DNA of 64,000 bases from Tessaracoccus sp. MC1865. Lineage in GTDB: Bacteria; Actinomycetota; Actinomycetes; Propionibacteriales; Propionibacteriaceae. Below, one piece after another: positions 24,018 to 32,526 of the stretch. The stretch is from contig NZ_CP072596.1 of NCBI RefSeq assembly GCF_017815535.1, positions 1,240,001 to 1,304,000 of the forward strand. Reading direction: 5' to 3'. Position 1 is the first letter of the stretch, and each line of letters begins with the position of its first letter. Under the pieces are notes generated by a model. The model saw nothing but the letters and a program-made list of their open reading frames with translations. It did not search any database and had not been told where the DNA came from. Both the position numbers and the translations under genes were made by a program.

Positions 24018-24845
24018 CTATGCGGCCGCGAGCACGCCGGTGAGCAGCAGCACCGCGACGATCGCGGCCACAGCCAGGCGGTAGACGACGAAGAGCCGGA
24101 AGTTGTGCGTGGAGACGTAGCGCAGCAGCCACGCGATCACGGCGTAGCCGATGATGAACGCCAGGACGGTGGCCACGATGGTGGGACCCCAGGCGGCGGT
24201 GGCGTCGCCGCCGATGTCCTTGAGCTTGTAGAGGCCGGAGCCGAAGACCGCCGGGACGGCCAGCAGGAACGCGTAGCGGGTGGCGGCGGGCCGGTCATAG
24301 CCCAGGAACAGACCGCCGGAGATGGTGGCGCCGGAGCGCGACACACCGGGGATCAGCGCCGCGGCCTGGAACAGGCCGAACAGGATGCCGTCGCGCCAGC
24401 TCAGCTCCCGCAGGTCCTTGGAGTTGTTCTCGCCGAACCTGTCAGCGATCGCCAGCACGATGCCGACGCCGGCCAGCATCGCCACCGTGATCCAGAGGTT
24501 CCGCAGCGTGGTGTCGATGGCGTCCTGGAACAGCAGCCCCAGCACGACGATGGGGACGGAGCCGATGATCACCAGCCAGCCCATGCGTGCGTCGGGGTCG
24601 GAGCGCTCCACCGTGCCGCGGAGCGAACCGAACCAGCGCGCGATGATGCGCGCGATGTCCTTGCGGAAGTAGACGAGCACGGCCGTCTCAGTGCCCAGCT
24701 GGGTGACCGCGGTGAAAGCGGCGCCTGGGTCGCGGCCGTCGAACAACAGCTGCCCGATGATCGACACGTGCGCGCTCGACGAGATGGGCAGGAATTCCGT
24801 GAGACCCTGCACGATGCCGAGCACGATCGCCTGCAACCAGTCCAT
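24018..24845 (-). CDS. uppP: Undecaprenyl-diphosphatase UppP/BacA
   Basis: The 275-residue polytopic membrane phosphatase recycles undecaprenyl diphosphate for cell-wall synthesis and can confer bacitracin tolerance. Both family motifs are present: G-L-T-E-F-L-P-I-S-S-S-A-H (about 14-26) and P-G-V-S-R-S-G-A-T-I (about 163-172). The ATG at 24845 follows GGGAGGA; the frame extends 11 codons further upstream without support. It is divergent from the phosphatase gene at 24914. Confidence 0.95.
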   Translation of the reverse strand: MDWLQAIVLGIVQGLTEFLPISSSAHVSIIGQLLFDGRDPGAAFTAVTQLGTETAVLVYFRKDIARIIARWFGSLRGTVERSDPDARMGWLVIIGSVPIVVLGLLFQDAIDTTLRNLWITVAMLAGVGIVLAIADRFGENNSKDLRELSWRDGILFGLFQAAALIPGVSRSGATISGGLFLGYDRPAATRYAFLLAVPAVFGSGLYKLKDIGGDATAAWGPTIVATVLAFIIGYAVIAWLLRYVSTHNFRLFVVYRLAVAAIVAVLLLTGVLAAA

Positions 24846-24913
24846 GTGTGCGTCCTCCCGAAGCCAAATCGGGGGCAACTGTACCGCCGACGCGGCTACT
24901 AGGCTTGGGCCCC

Positions 24914-25570
24914 ATGACCAAGGTGGTGCTGATCAGGCATGGCCGCTCGACGGCGAACGCAGCGGGCGTGCTCGCCGGGCGCGCACCGGGGGTGGCGTTG
25001 GACGACATCGGGCGGGAGCAGGCGGTGGCCCTCGGCGAGCTGCTGAGGAACGTGACCATCGCGGCCGCCTACAGCTCCCCGGTGGAGCGGTGCATCGAGA
25101 CGGCCACGCTGGCCGGCTTCCCCCGTCCGGAGTTGCTCGACGGCGTCAGCGAATGCGACTACGGCGAATGGACCGGCGCGAAACTCGACGACCTGAGCTC
25201 CCAGGAGGTGTGGGCCGACGTGCAGGCCCGGCCCTCCGTCGTGGCCTTCCCCGGCGGTGAGTCCATGCTGGCCATGTTCCAGCGCACGACTGCGGCCATC
25301 GCGGAGGTGGCGGCCAGGCACGGTGCCGACGATGTCGTCGCCGTGTTCTCGCACGGCGACCCCATCAAGGCGATTCTCGCGCACGCCTTTGGAATGCACC
25401 TCGACCAGTTCCAGCGCCTCCACGTGCACCCGGCCGGCCTCAGCGTCATCGATTACAGCGGCGAGCGGCCCCTCGTGGTGTGCGTGAACACCGGAGGCGA
25501 CCTCGCCTCCCTGCTCGGGGGGAACTCCGCTCCGACCATCGGCGGTGGCGATGTCGCGGGCGTAGGGTGA
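24914..25570 (+). CDS. Histidine phosphatase (phosphoglycerate mutase-like, MSMEG_4193 type)
   Basis: The 218-residue protein has the catalytic motif L-I-R-H-G-R-S-T (6-13), the second histidine in F-S-H-G-D-P, and E-C-D-Y-G-E-W-T-G. It belongs to the actinobacterial group encoded with DUF3090, SCO1664-like and mshC genes, and that order is repeated here. Its substrate is not known. TAGGCT ends 8 nt before the ATG (leaderless pattern). The next gene starts 4 nt after its stop. Confidence 0.9.
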   Translation: MTKVVLIRHGRSTANAAGVLAGRAPGVALDDIGREQAVALGELLRNVTIAAAYSSPVERCIETATLAGFPRPELLDGVSECDYGEWTGAKLDDLSSQEVWADVQARPSVVAFPGGESMLAMFQRTTAAIAEVAARHGADDVVAVFSHGDPIKAILAHAFGMHLDQFQRLHVHPAGLSVIDYSGERPLVVCVNTGGDLASLLGGNSAPTIGGGDVAGVG

Positions 25571-25574
25571 TGCC

Positions 25575-26093
25575 ATGATGCTCGCCTTCGACAACCCGGA
25601 TCGCTGCATCGTCGGCACCATCGGCGCGCCCGGTGAACGCCTGTTCCTCATCCAGGTGGCGCAGGGCAACCGCCTGGCGGCCGTGGCGCTCGAGAAGGAG
25701 CAGACGCTCCTGCTGGGCGTGCGGGTCGGCGACGTGCTCGACCAGCTCGCGGAACTGGGCCACGAAGTGCCGCCGCGGCAGCCACCGGCTGACAACGGTC
25801 CGCTCGACGCGCCCGTCGAGGTGCTGTTCCGCGCGGCGGCCATCGGCCTGGCCTGGGACCATGAGCGCAACCGCCTCCTCCTCGAACTCTTCTCCGCCGA
25901 ACCTGACGAGGAGGGCGAGAACTCACTGGTACAGATCCGGATGACGCCCGTGATGGCGCGGGAGTTCTCCTCCCGCGCGGAGGTCGTCGTCGCCTCCGGG
26001 CGGCCCTCCTGCCCGGCGTGCAGCCAGCCACTGGACCCGGCAGGACACATCTGCCCCCGCGCGAACGGCTACCGCGGGCCGCTGTTCGGATGA
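25575..26093 (+). CDS. DUF3090 family protein
   Basis: The 172-residue actinobacterial conserved protein has a C-terminal zinc-ribbon-like segment: C-P-A-C in P-S-C-P-A-C-S-Q-P-L-D, then H-I-C-P-R-A-N-G-Y. This is the hallmark of DUF3090. The function is unknown. TAGGGT lies 6 nt before the ATG, inside the end of the preceding gene, so it may have its own leaderless transcript as well as read-through. The downstream gene overlaps by 4 nt. Confidence 0.92.
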   Translation: MMLAFDNPDRCIVGTIGAPGERLFLIQVAQGNRLAAVALEKEQTLLLGVRVGDVLDQLAELGHEVPPRQPPADNGPLDAPVEVLFRAAAIGLAWDHERNRLLLELFSAEPDEEGENSLVQIRMTPVMAREFSSRAEVVVASGRPSCPACSQPLDPAGHICPRANGYRGPLFG

Positions 26094-26827
26094 CCGGGCC
26101 CAGCGGAGCGCTCCAGGTCGTGGGGCGGCTCGTCGATGCCTCCAACGCCACCTTCCTCGCCGTCGACGAGGAGGAGGCGCACTGGGTGTACAAACCGGTG
26201 GCGGGGGAGTCGCCGCTGTGGGACTTCCCGATGGCCACCCTCGGCCGCCGCGAGGTCGCGGCCTACGCGCTGTCAGAGGAACTCGGGTTCGGTGTGGTGC
26301 CGCTGACAGTCTGGTGCGAGGGGCCGCTCGGCGAGGGATCTGCCCAGCGCTGGGTCGACGGCGCGCCCACGCCGCTCATCGACCTGCTCGAGCCCACCGA
26401 CGTGGACGAGACCTGGCTGCCGATCCTCACCGGTCTGAACGCTGAGGACCGCCCCGTCGTGCTGGCGCACCGCGACGACCCCCGGCTCCGCGCTCTCGCC
26501 CTGTTCGACGCGCTGCTGAACAACTCCGACCGCAAGGCCAGCCACGTCATCACGCACGGCGACGCCCTCGCCGGGGTCGACCACGGCGTGAGCCTCCACA
26601 CAGACAACAAACTGCGCACGGTGCTGTGGGGATGGGCCGGCGATCCACTCACCGAGGGCGAGCTCGCCGTCGTGGCGCTCGCTGCGGCCATCGAAGCGCC
26701 GCTCGCGCCCGGGCTGACCGACGAGGAATGGGCCGCGCTGACCAGCCGGGCCGAGGAGATGCTGGCGGAAGGAGCGATGCCGCGGCCATCCGAGCGGTGG
26801 CCCAGCATCCCGTGGCCTCCGATCTAG
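26090..26827 (+). CDS. SCO1664-type protein with phosphatidylinositol-kinase-like fold
   Basis: The 245-residue protein resembles the SCO1664 family. The N-terminal part has H-W-V-Y-K-P-V-A-G-E (candidate ATP-binding Lys). A catalytic-loop-like L-N-N-S-D-R-K-A-S-H follows, then G-V-D-H-G-V-S-L-H as a possible metal-binding D-H-G. This layout recalls PI3/4-kinase-like or HipA-like kinases, but the substrate is unknown. The ATG overlaps the DUF3090 stop (ATGA), and mshC starts 18 nt downstream. Confidence 0.85.
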   Translation: MTGPSGALQVVGRLVDASNATFLAVDEEEAHWVYKPVAGESPLWDFPMATLGRREVAAYALSEELGFGVVPLTVWCEGPLGEGSAQRWVDGAPTPLIDLLEPTDVDETWLPILTGLNAEDRPVVLAHRDDPRLRALALFDALLNNSDRKASHVITHGDALAGVDHGVSLHTDNKLRTVLWGWAGDPLTEGELAVVALAAAIEAPLAPGLTDEEWAALTSRAEEMLAEGAMPRPSERWPSIPWPPI

Positions 26828-26844
26828 GCGGTAAGTTGTGACCC

Positions 26845-28095
26845 ATGTATGCGTGGGAAACCGTTGACGTCCCGGCCCTGCCGCCCTCGGGCGGCGCCGT
26901 TCCGGACAAGCTCACCCTGTTCGACACAGCGTCGCGCAGCCAGGTGCCTGTGGCCGCGGACGTGGAGACCGCGCGCATGTACGTGTGCGGCATCACCCCC
27001 TACGACGCCACGCATCTGGGTCACGCCAACACCTACCTCACGTTCGACCTGATCAACCGCGTCTGGCGCGACCTCGGGCTCAACGTCGACTACACCCAGA
27101 ACGTCACCGATGTCGACGACCCGCTCCTCGAGCGCGCCGCCGAGACCGGCGTCGAATGGGAGGAACTGGCCGCGGACCAGACCGAACTGTTCCGCAGCGA
27201 CATGCAGGACCTGCGCGTCCTGCCCCCGAACAACTACATCGGAGCCGTGGAGTCCATCAGCTGCGTCACCGAACTGATCGACGACCTGCTCGCCAGCGGT
27301 TTCATCTACCAGGTGGGCGACGACGAGCACCCGGACTGGTACTTCAACACGGCAGCCGCGCCAGGCTTCGGCGGCGTCAGTCACCTCAGCGAGGCCGAGA
27401 TGATCGCCAGCTTCCGTGAGAACGGCGGCGACCCGGACCGCCCGGGCAAGCGGCACCCGCTCGACAGCCTGTTGTGGCGCTACTCCCGGGAAGGTGAACC
27501 CAGTTGGTCCTCACCGCTGGGCGCCGGTCGTCCCGGCTGGCACATCGAGTGCACCGCCATCTCGCTGCGTTACCTCGGAGCGAACTTCGACGTCCAGGGT
27601 GGTGGGGCAGACCTGGTCTTCCCGCACCACGAGATGTGCGCGGCGCAGGCCATCGTGGCCAGCCGTGAGCCCCTCGCGGATGCCTTCGTGCACTCCGGCC
27701 TGGTGGCGCTCCACGGCGAGAAGATGAGCAAGTCCAAGGGCAACCTCGAGCTCGTCAGCCGCCTGCGCAAGGCCGGGGCGGACCCCATGGCCATCAGGCT
27801 GGCGCTGCTGGACCACCACTACCAGGAGAACTGGGAGTGGACGCCGGACCAGCTCGAACGGGCCACCGAGCGCCTCGCCCTTTGGCGGGGCATGGTCAAC
27901 GACGGCGGGGCGCTGCCCGCGGGCGAGACGATCGCCGCCATGCGTACCGCGCTCCGCAACAACCTCGACGCCCCTGCCGCCCTCGCGGCCGTCGACACCT
28001 GGGCGGCGGCCAGCCTCAGCATCGGTGGCGACGACACCGACGCCATCTCGGAGATGTCCGCCGCGGTCGACGCGCTGCTCGGCATCAAGCTCTAA
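26845..28095 (+). CDS. mshC: Mycothiol ligase MshC (cysteine:GlcN-Ins ligase)
   Basis: The 416-residue enzyme is a cysteinyl-tRNA-synthetase-like ligase that joins Cys to GlcN-inositol in mycothiol synthesis. Visible marks are C-G-I-T-P-Y-D-A-T-H-L-G-H-A (HIGH-like, about 47-60), the D-V-D-D-P-L region, H-I-E-C-T-A-I-S (zinc ligand) and G-E-K-M-S-K-S-K-G-N. It lacks the tRNA-binding C-terminal extension of CysS. The start M-Y-A-W-E-T is supported by TAAGTT ending 7 nt upstream (leaderless pattern). Confidence 0.95.
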   Translation: MYAWETVDVPALPPSGGAVPDKLTLFDTASRSQVPVAADVETARMYVCGITPYDATHLGHANTYLTFDLINRVWRDLGLNVDYTQNVTDVDDPLLERAAETGVEWEELAADQTELFRSDMQDLRVLPPNNYIGAVESISCVTELIDDLLASGFIYQVGDDEHPDWYFNTAAAPGFGGVSHLSEAEMIASFRENGGDPDRPGKRHPLDSLLWRYSREGEPSWSSPLGAGRPGWHIECTAISLRYLGANFDVQGGGADLVFPHHEMCAAQAIVASREPLADAFVHSGLVALHGEKMSKSKGNLELVSRLRKAGADPMAIRLALLDHHYQENWEWTPDQLERATERLALWRGMVNDGGALPAGETIAAMRTALRNNLDAPAALAAVDTWAAASLSIGGDDTDAISEMSAAVDALLGIKL

Positions 28096-28113
28096 GCGAT
28101 AAGGTCTGGAAAC

Positions 28114-28377
28114 GTGAAGTCCTTCGAACAGCTCTTCGAGCAGCTCACCGAAACCGCGCGCAACCGGCCCGAAGGCTCGAGCACGGTGGAGCGGCTGGAC
28201 GCCGGCGTGCACGCCATCGGCAAGAAAGTCGTCGAGGAGGCTGCCGAGGTGTGGATGGCCGCCGAGTACGAGTCGAAGGACCAGGCCGCCGAGGAGATCA
28301 GCCAACTGCTCTACCACCTGCAGGTCATGATGATCGCCCTTGATCTCGACCTCGACGACATCTACCGCTACCTCTGA
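28114..28377 (+). CDS. hisE: Phosphoribosyl-ATP pyrophosphatase
   Basis: The 87-residue MazG-like HisE catalyses the second step of histidine synthesis. It starts at GTG (K-S-F-E-Q-L-F) and shows [12 protein letters not shown] and E-E-I-S-Q-L-L-Y-H, the acidic metal-binding helices of the family. TAAGGT ends 8 nt before the GTG. hisG follows 13 nt after the stop, so the pair forms a small operon separate from other his genes. Confidence 0.94.
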   Translation: MKSFEQLFEQLTETARNRPEGSSTVERLDAGVHAIGKKVVEEAAEVWMAAEYESKDQAAEEISQLLYHLQVMMIALDLDLDDIYRYL

Positions 28378-28390
28378 GGACGAACCGAAC

Positions 28391-29254
28391 GTGATCACCG
28401 AACGACTCCTTCGCATTGCCGTGCCCAACAAGGGCGCCCTCGCCGAGGCCGCGTCCCAGATGCTGCGCTCCGCCGGCTACCGCCAGCGCACGGACAGCAA
28501 GGACCTCACGCTGATCGACACCGATCACGGCGTGGAGTTCTACTACCTCCGTCCCCGTGACATCGCGATCTACATCGGCCGCGGCCACCTGGACATCGGC
28601 ATCACCGGCCGCGACATGCTCCTGGATTCGGCGGCGGACGCTACCGAGGTCATGGCGCTCGGTTTCGGCGGCTCCCGGTTCCGTTTCGCTGCCGTCAACG
28701 GGTCGTCGATGACGCTGGAAGACCTCCGCGGCAAGCGCATCGCCTCCTCCTACACCGGTCTGCTCCAGACATACCTCGACGAGAAGGGGATCGAGGCCGA
28801 ACTCGTCGGGCTCGACGGCGCGGTCGAATCCGCCATCCGGCTCGGCGTCGCCGACGTCGTGGCTGACGTCGTCGACACCGGCACCACGCTGCGTCGCGCG
28901 GGCCTCGAGATGTTCGGCGACCCGATCTGCGAATCCGAGGCCGTCCTCATCCAGCGCAACGGCGGCAGCGCGCTGCCGCCTCTGGCGGAGGCGCTGAAGA
29001 CCCGCCTGCACTCGGTGCTCGTCGCCCAGAACTACATGATGCTCGACTACAACGTGCACACCGATGACCTGGAGACCACCACGTCGCTGGCCCCGGGCGT
29101 AGAGGGCCCGACGGTGTCGGCGCTCTCGAAGGAGGGCTGGAGCGCCGTGCGCGTGCTGGTTCCCCGGAAGGGCGCCCACCTCCTCATGGACCGCCTCCAC
29201 GACGCCGGCGCGCGGGGCATCCTGCTCACCGAACTCGCCGCCTGCAGGCTCTGA
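28391..29254 (+). CDS. hisG: ATP phosphoribosyltransferase, long form
   Basis: The 287-residue HisG catalyses the first step of histidine synthesis. It starts at GTG (I-T-E-R-L-L-R-I-A-V-P-N-K-G) after GAGGACGA. The catalytic loop region reads D-V-V-D-T-G-T-T-L-R near residue 160. The C-terminal regulatory (PII-like) domain of the long form, used for histidine feedback, is present (V-L-V-P-R-K-G-A-H-L). It is co-directional with hisE. Confidence 0.95.
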   Translation: MITERLLRIAVPNKGALAEAASQMLRSAGYRQRTDSKDLTLIDTDHGVEFYYLRPRDIAIYIGRGHLDIGITGRDMLLDSAADATEVMALGFGGSRFRFAAVNGSSMTLEDLRGKRIASSYTGLLQTYLDEKGIEAELVGLDGAVESAIRLGVADVVADVVDTGTTLRRAGLEMFGDPICESEAVLIQRNGGSALPPLAEALKTRLHSVLVAQNYMMLDYNVHTDDLETTTSLAPGVEGPTVSALSKEGWSAVRVLVPRKGAHLLMDRLHDAGARGILLTELAACRL

Positions 29255-29262
29255 GGAGCGTC

Positions 29263-29781
29263 GTGACAGATCCCGTCGACCAGCCGCTCACCCCCGGGGA
29301 AGACCCCGTCCCCGCGAGGCTCTCGTACTCCAGCCCGCCGGCGCTGATGACCGGTGTCGTGCTGTCCATGGTGCTGCTCTTCGGCGCGCTGTACGGCTGG
29401 TACGCGCTGGGTCCGGAGATCCGTGGGCAGGTCACCTGGGCTCAGGCGGGCACGCTGCTGTTCATCGTGTTCCTGATGATCGCCATCATGCTGTCCGTCG
29501 GCTATTCACGGCTGTGGGCGGCCGACGGTGTGGTCACCGTCCGCAACGGGCCGTTCCTGCGCCGCTACGGCGTGGACACGATCGCGGGGGTGCGGCTGCG
29601 TCCCGGCGATGCCTGGAGTTCACTGCTGGTCAAGCAGGAGGACACCCTCAAGCGCAGGCCCGTGCTGGCCATCCAGTTCCTCGAAGGTGAGGGTGGCAAG
29701 CGCAAGATCATCGAACTGCGCCGGTGGCTGAAGGCCAATGGGGCGACCTCGGCGGGCTACAGCAGCGCCGACGCCGACTGA
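29263..29781 (+). CDS. Membrane protein with PH-like domain
   Basis: The 172-residue protein starts at GTG 8 nt after hisG. Two transmembrane helices (about 28-50 and 63-85) are followed by a bacterial PH-like beta region (R-L-W-A-A-D-G-V-V-T-V-R-N-G-P-F) and a short Ser/Ala tail. Actinobacteria often carry such proteins downstream of hisG. The function is unknown. Confidence 0.8.
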   Translation: MTDPVDQPLTPGEDPVPARLSYSSPPALMTGVVLSMVLLFGALYGWYALGPEIRGQVTWAQAGTLLFIVFLMIAIMLSVGYSRLWAADGVVTVRNGPFLRRYGVDTIAGVRLRPGDAWSSLLVKQEDTLKRRPVLAIQFLEGEGGKRKIIELRRWLKANGATSAGYSSADAD

Positions 29782-29801
29782 GCCGGCCGATCCCGCCCAG
29801 C

Positions 29802-30320
29802 TCACATGATGCCGCGCTTGCGCAGCAGCGCTTCGATCTCCGCGTCCTCGGGGTCTGTGCCCTTCTGAACCGCGGCGGGCTTGTCGGCCGGCTTCGGGGC
29901 GGGGGAGGGCGTCGACGGCGCGGTGCCGGTGGCGGGCTTGGCCGCGGTGGCGCCGGGCACCTGCCTGGTGCGGTTGCGCTGGGGGGCCTCCCTGCCCGCG
30001 GCGGGCTGAGCCGCATGCTCACGGGCGGGCTTCCGGGGCAGCATGAGCCCCACGACGGTGAGGATGATGCCGCCCACCAGCAGGCCCAGGCCCCACGCCA
30101 CGGCGTTGGTGAACACGGTGCGCTGGAACCAGTCCACCAGGCTCATGATCCCGTTGATGAGCAGCCTGAGCAGGCCGGTGAGGTACAGCCCCACGGGGAT
30201 GGCGGCCAGGCCCAGCCCGATGATCAGCGGCCGCACCCTTCCCACCCGGGCGGTGACTCCTGCGGCGATGGCGAGGATCACGACGGCGACGGCGATGGTC
30301 CCGATGAGCTCAATGGGCAT
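29802..30320 (-). CDS. Membrane protein with Pro/Ala-rich cytoplasmic tail
   Basis: The 172-residue protein has three or four predicted helices in the first 100 residues (M-P-I-E-L-I-G-T-I-A-V-A-V-V-I-L start, then L-I-I-G-L-G-L-A-A-I-P-V-G-L and a G-L-G-L-L-V-G-G-I-I-L segment). A Pro/Ala/Lys-rich linker leads to a charged C-terminus, D-A-E-I-E-A-L-L-R-K-R-G-I-M. GGGGGA precedes the ATG at 30320. No function is recognised. Confidence 0.7.
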   Translation of the reverse strand: MPIELIGTIAVAVVILAIAAGVTARVGRVRPLIIGLGLAAIPVGLYLTGLLRLLINGIMSLVDWFQRTVFTNAVAWGLGLLVGGIILTVVGLMLPRKPAREHAAQPAAGREAPQRNRTRQVPGATAAKPATGTAPSTPSPAPKPADKPAAVQKGTDPEDAEIEALLRKRGIM

Positions 30321-30373
30321 GTCCCCCAGTCTGGCACATCGCCGCGGGCGCATGAACGGCTAGGGTTCTGGGC

Positions 30374-30883
30374 ATGGTCGAACTGCGCTCCCTGGCACAA
30401 CCGAACTCCCGCTTCGCCGGGGACGACGGGGCGGCGGATCCGTTGACCCGCGCCGCCATCGCGCGCGCCCAGGACCACAACGGCTACATCAGGGCCCTGG
30501 TGGCGCTCTGCACCAGCCGCCTGCTCCTGCCGATCGTGGCCAGCGGTGACGAGGGCGGTGACGCCCCGGACCCGGACCGTCACGCGGAGATGGCGGCCGT
30601 CACGCTCACGGACGAGTCCGGCAGTTACCTCCTGGCCTTCACCGGCTACGACTCCCTCAAGGCCTGGGAGGCCGACGCGCGGCCCGTGCCCTGCCTGCTC
30701 GACGAGCTCTGCGCCACCGTCGAGGCCGCTGACGCGGAGCAATTGCTGATCGACGTCGCCGGCCCTGTACCGTTCGTGATCGCCGGCGACGCGCTGCAGA
30801 AGTTCGCCGACGGTTTCCGTCTCGTCGAGTTCGAGGGCGAGGACTTCGCGTGGGTGAAGTACGCCGAGGACGACGAAGCCTGA
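30374..30883 (+). CDS. SseB-family protein
   Basis: The 169-residue soluble protein resembles the SseB N-terminal domain. It has L-V-A-L-C-T-S-R-L-L-L-P-I-V, D-R-H-A-E-M-A-A-V-T-L-T-D-E-S-G and L-L-A-F-T-G-Y-D-S-L. In actinobacteria a SseB-like gene commonly sits upstream of infC, as here; its role is not known. TAGGGT ends 7 nt before the ATG (leaderless pattern). Confidence 0.82.
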   Translation: MVELRSLAQPNSRFAGDDGAADPLTRAAIARAQDHNGYIRALVALCTSRLLLPIVASGDEGGDAPDPDRHAEMAAVTLTDESGSYLLAFTGYDSLKAWEADARPVPCLLDELCATVEAADAEQLLIDVAGPVPFVIAGDALQKFADGFRLVEFEGEDFAWVKYAEDDEA

Positions 30884-30913
30884 CCACGCCGCCGGGCCCC
30901 GGCGAGCCCGGTT

Positions 30914-30943
30914 TTGGAAGATGCAGGGCGGCCTGCGTATAAT
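30914..30943 (+). promoter_or_regulatory. Promoter of the infC-rpmI-rplT operon
   Basis: TTGGAA at 30914-30919 and a consensus TATAAT at 30938-30943 are separated by 18 nt. Transcription would start near 30950, giving a leader of about 180 nt before infC. Confidence 0.65.
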
Positions 30944-31062
30944 CTTCAAGGTTGGCGGCTTCCGGCTGCCCTGATAAAGCGGAGTTCCACTCCCACCCGA
31001 GTTGCTGTGGCGGCCGGGTCACCCCACGACGAGCGGTTGCTCCGTCGTCGAGTTGGTGTGTG

Positions 31063-31088
31063 GGCCTCTGCATGTGCAGGGGCCTTTT
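31063..31088 (+). terminator. Attenuator-like hairpin in the infC leader
   Basis: GGCCTCTGCA (31063-31072) pairs with TGCAGGGGCC (31075-31084) around 2 nt and is followed by TTTT, an intrinsic terminator placed inside the leader. Upstream arms ACGACG and CGTCGT (about 31026-31048) form a second hairpin that could be part of a switch. Ribosomal-protein or IF3 control is plausible from the operon; the mechanism is not visible. Confidence 0.6.
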
Positions 31089-31129
31089 GCTGTTGACCAG
31101 TACATACCAACTCTTCAACTGGAGGACCC

Positions 31130-31816
31130 ATCAGCACTGAACCGCGGATCAACGATCGCATCCGAGTACCCGAAGTCCGGCTCGTCGGCCCCAATGGCGA
31201 GCAGGTCGGCATCGTGCGCGTCGAGGACGCCCTGCGTCTCGCGGCGGAGAACGATCTGGATCTTGTCGAAGTGGCCCCGCAGGCGCGTCCGCCGGTCGCC
31301 AAGCTGATGGACTACGGCAAGTTCAAGTACGAGGCGGCACAGAAGGTGCGCGACGCCCGCAAGAACCAGCAGAACGTCACCACCAAGGAGATGAAGCTCC
31401 GCCTCAAGATCGACCAGCACGATTACGAGACGAAGAAGGGCCACGTGGTCCGCTTCCTCAAAGCCGGCGACAAGGTGAAGATCACCATCATGTTCCGCGG
31501 CCGCGAGCAGTCCCGCCCCGAACTGGGCATGGAACTGCTGCGCCGCCTGGCGGCCGACGTGGCGGAGTTCGGCTTCATCGAAGCCTCTCCCAAGCAGGAC
31601 GGCCGAAACATGCTCATGGTGCTCGGACCCACCAAGAAGAAGACCGAAGCGAAGGTCGATCAGGCCGCCGACCGCGACCGCCGCATGGCGGAGCGCAGGG
31701 AGCAGGCCGAGAACGAACGGGTGATGGAAGCGGAACTCCGCGCCGCCGCCCAGACGGATGCCCACCAGAAGAAGCGTGGTCCTGCAGACAACATGGACCC
31801 AGACATCGATCTCTGA
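31130..31816 (+). CDS. infC: Translation initiation factor IF-3 with AUC start codon
   Basis: The 228-residue IF3 binds the 30S subunit and checks start-codon choice. The N-terminal sequence [11 protein letters not shown] is in frame only from ATC at 31130, 3 nt after GGAGGA; the first conventional start (GTG 31214) would delete the N-domain. A rare start codon is typical of infC and underlies autoregulation. The body shows the D-Y-G-K-F-K-Y-E motif and a lysine-rich linker. The C-terminal tail beyond the IF3 core is charged. Confidence 0.95.
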   Translation: MSTEPRINDRIRVPEVRLVGPNGEQVGIVRVEDALRLAAENDLDLVEVAPQARPPVAKLMDYGKFKYEAAQKVRDARKNQQNVTTKEMKLRLKIDQHDYETKKGHVVRFLKAGDKVKITIMFRGREQSRPELGMELLRRLAADVAEFGFIEASPKQDGRNMLMVLGPTKKKTEAKVDQAADRDRRMAERREQAENERVMEAELRAAAQTDAHQKKRGPADNMDPDIDL

Positions 31817-31841
31817 GATCGAGTAGGAAAGCGAGCTAGAT

Positions 31842-32048
31842 ATGCCGAAGATGAAGACGCACTCCGGTGCGAAGAAGCGGTTCAAGATGACGGGCACTGG
31901 CAAGATCCGTCGTGCTCAGGCCAACCTCGGCCACCTCAACGAGACCTTCGGCTCGACGCGCCTGCGTCGCCTGAAGGGCACCGCCCAGGTGTCCAAGGCC
32001 GACGTCAAGTCGGTGCGCAAGCTGCTCGGCAAGCACAAGGGCCGCTGA
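31842..32048 (+). CDS. rpmI: 50S ribosomal protein L35
   Basis: This complete 68-residue L35 starts M-P-K-M-K-T-H-S-G-A-K-K-R-F and is strongly basic. It lies 25 nt after infC in the usual infC-rpmI-rplT order. AGGAAAGCGAG precedes the ATG. Confidence 0.98.
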   Translation: MPKMKTHSGAKKRFKMTGTGKIRRAQANLGHLNETFGSTRLRRLKGTAQVSKADVKSVRKLLGKHKGR

Positions 32049-32146
32049 TCCCGCACGCTGAACCCGGCCCAGGCCGGGGCTCAAGCCGGGACGCAGTTCC
32101 CACCCCACCATCTTTCTGAATCACACACACCACCCAAGGAGTCACC

Positions 32147-32515
32147 ATGGCACGCGTGAAGCGTTCGGTGAACGCGCTCAAGAAGCGCCGCGAAGTTCTC
32201 GAGCAGGCGAAGGGTTACCGCGGCCAGCGGTCGCGTCTGTACCGCAAGGCAAAGGAGCAGCTGCTCCACTCGTACACCTACGCCTACCGCGACCGTCGCG
32301 CCAAGAAGGGCGACTTCCGCGGCCTCTGGATCCAGCGCATCAACGCTGCCGTCCGCGCCGAGGGCATGACCTACAACCGTTTCATCAACGGCCTGAAGAA
32401 CGCCGGTGTCGAGGTGGATCGCAAGATCCTCGCCGACCTTGCCGTCAACGACATCACGGCGTTCAACGCCCTCGTCGCCGTCGCCAAGGACAACCAGCCC
32501 GCTGCAGCCGCCTGA
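32147..32515 (+). CDS. rplT: 50S ribosomal protein L20
   Basis: The 122-residue L20 starts [15 protein letters not shown] and has the [12 protein letters not shown] core. It binds 23S rRNA early in 50S assembly and in other bacteria represses its own operon. AAGGAG precedes the ATG; about 100 nt separate it from rpmI. Confidence 0.98.
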   Translation: MARVKRSVNALKKRREVLEQAKGYRGQRSRLYRKAKEQLLHSYTYAYRDRRAKKGDFRGLWIQRINAAVRAEGMTYNRFINGLKNAGVEVDRKILADLAVNDITAFNALVAVAKDNQPAAAA

Positions 32516-32526
32516 AAGCGGACTCA

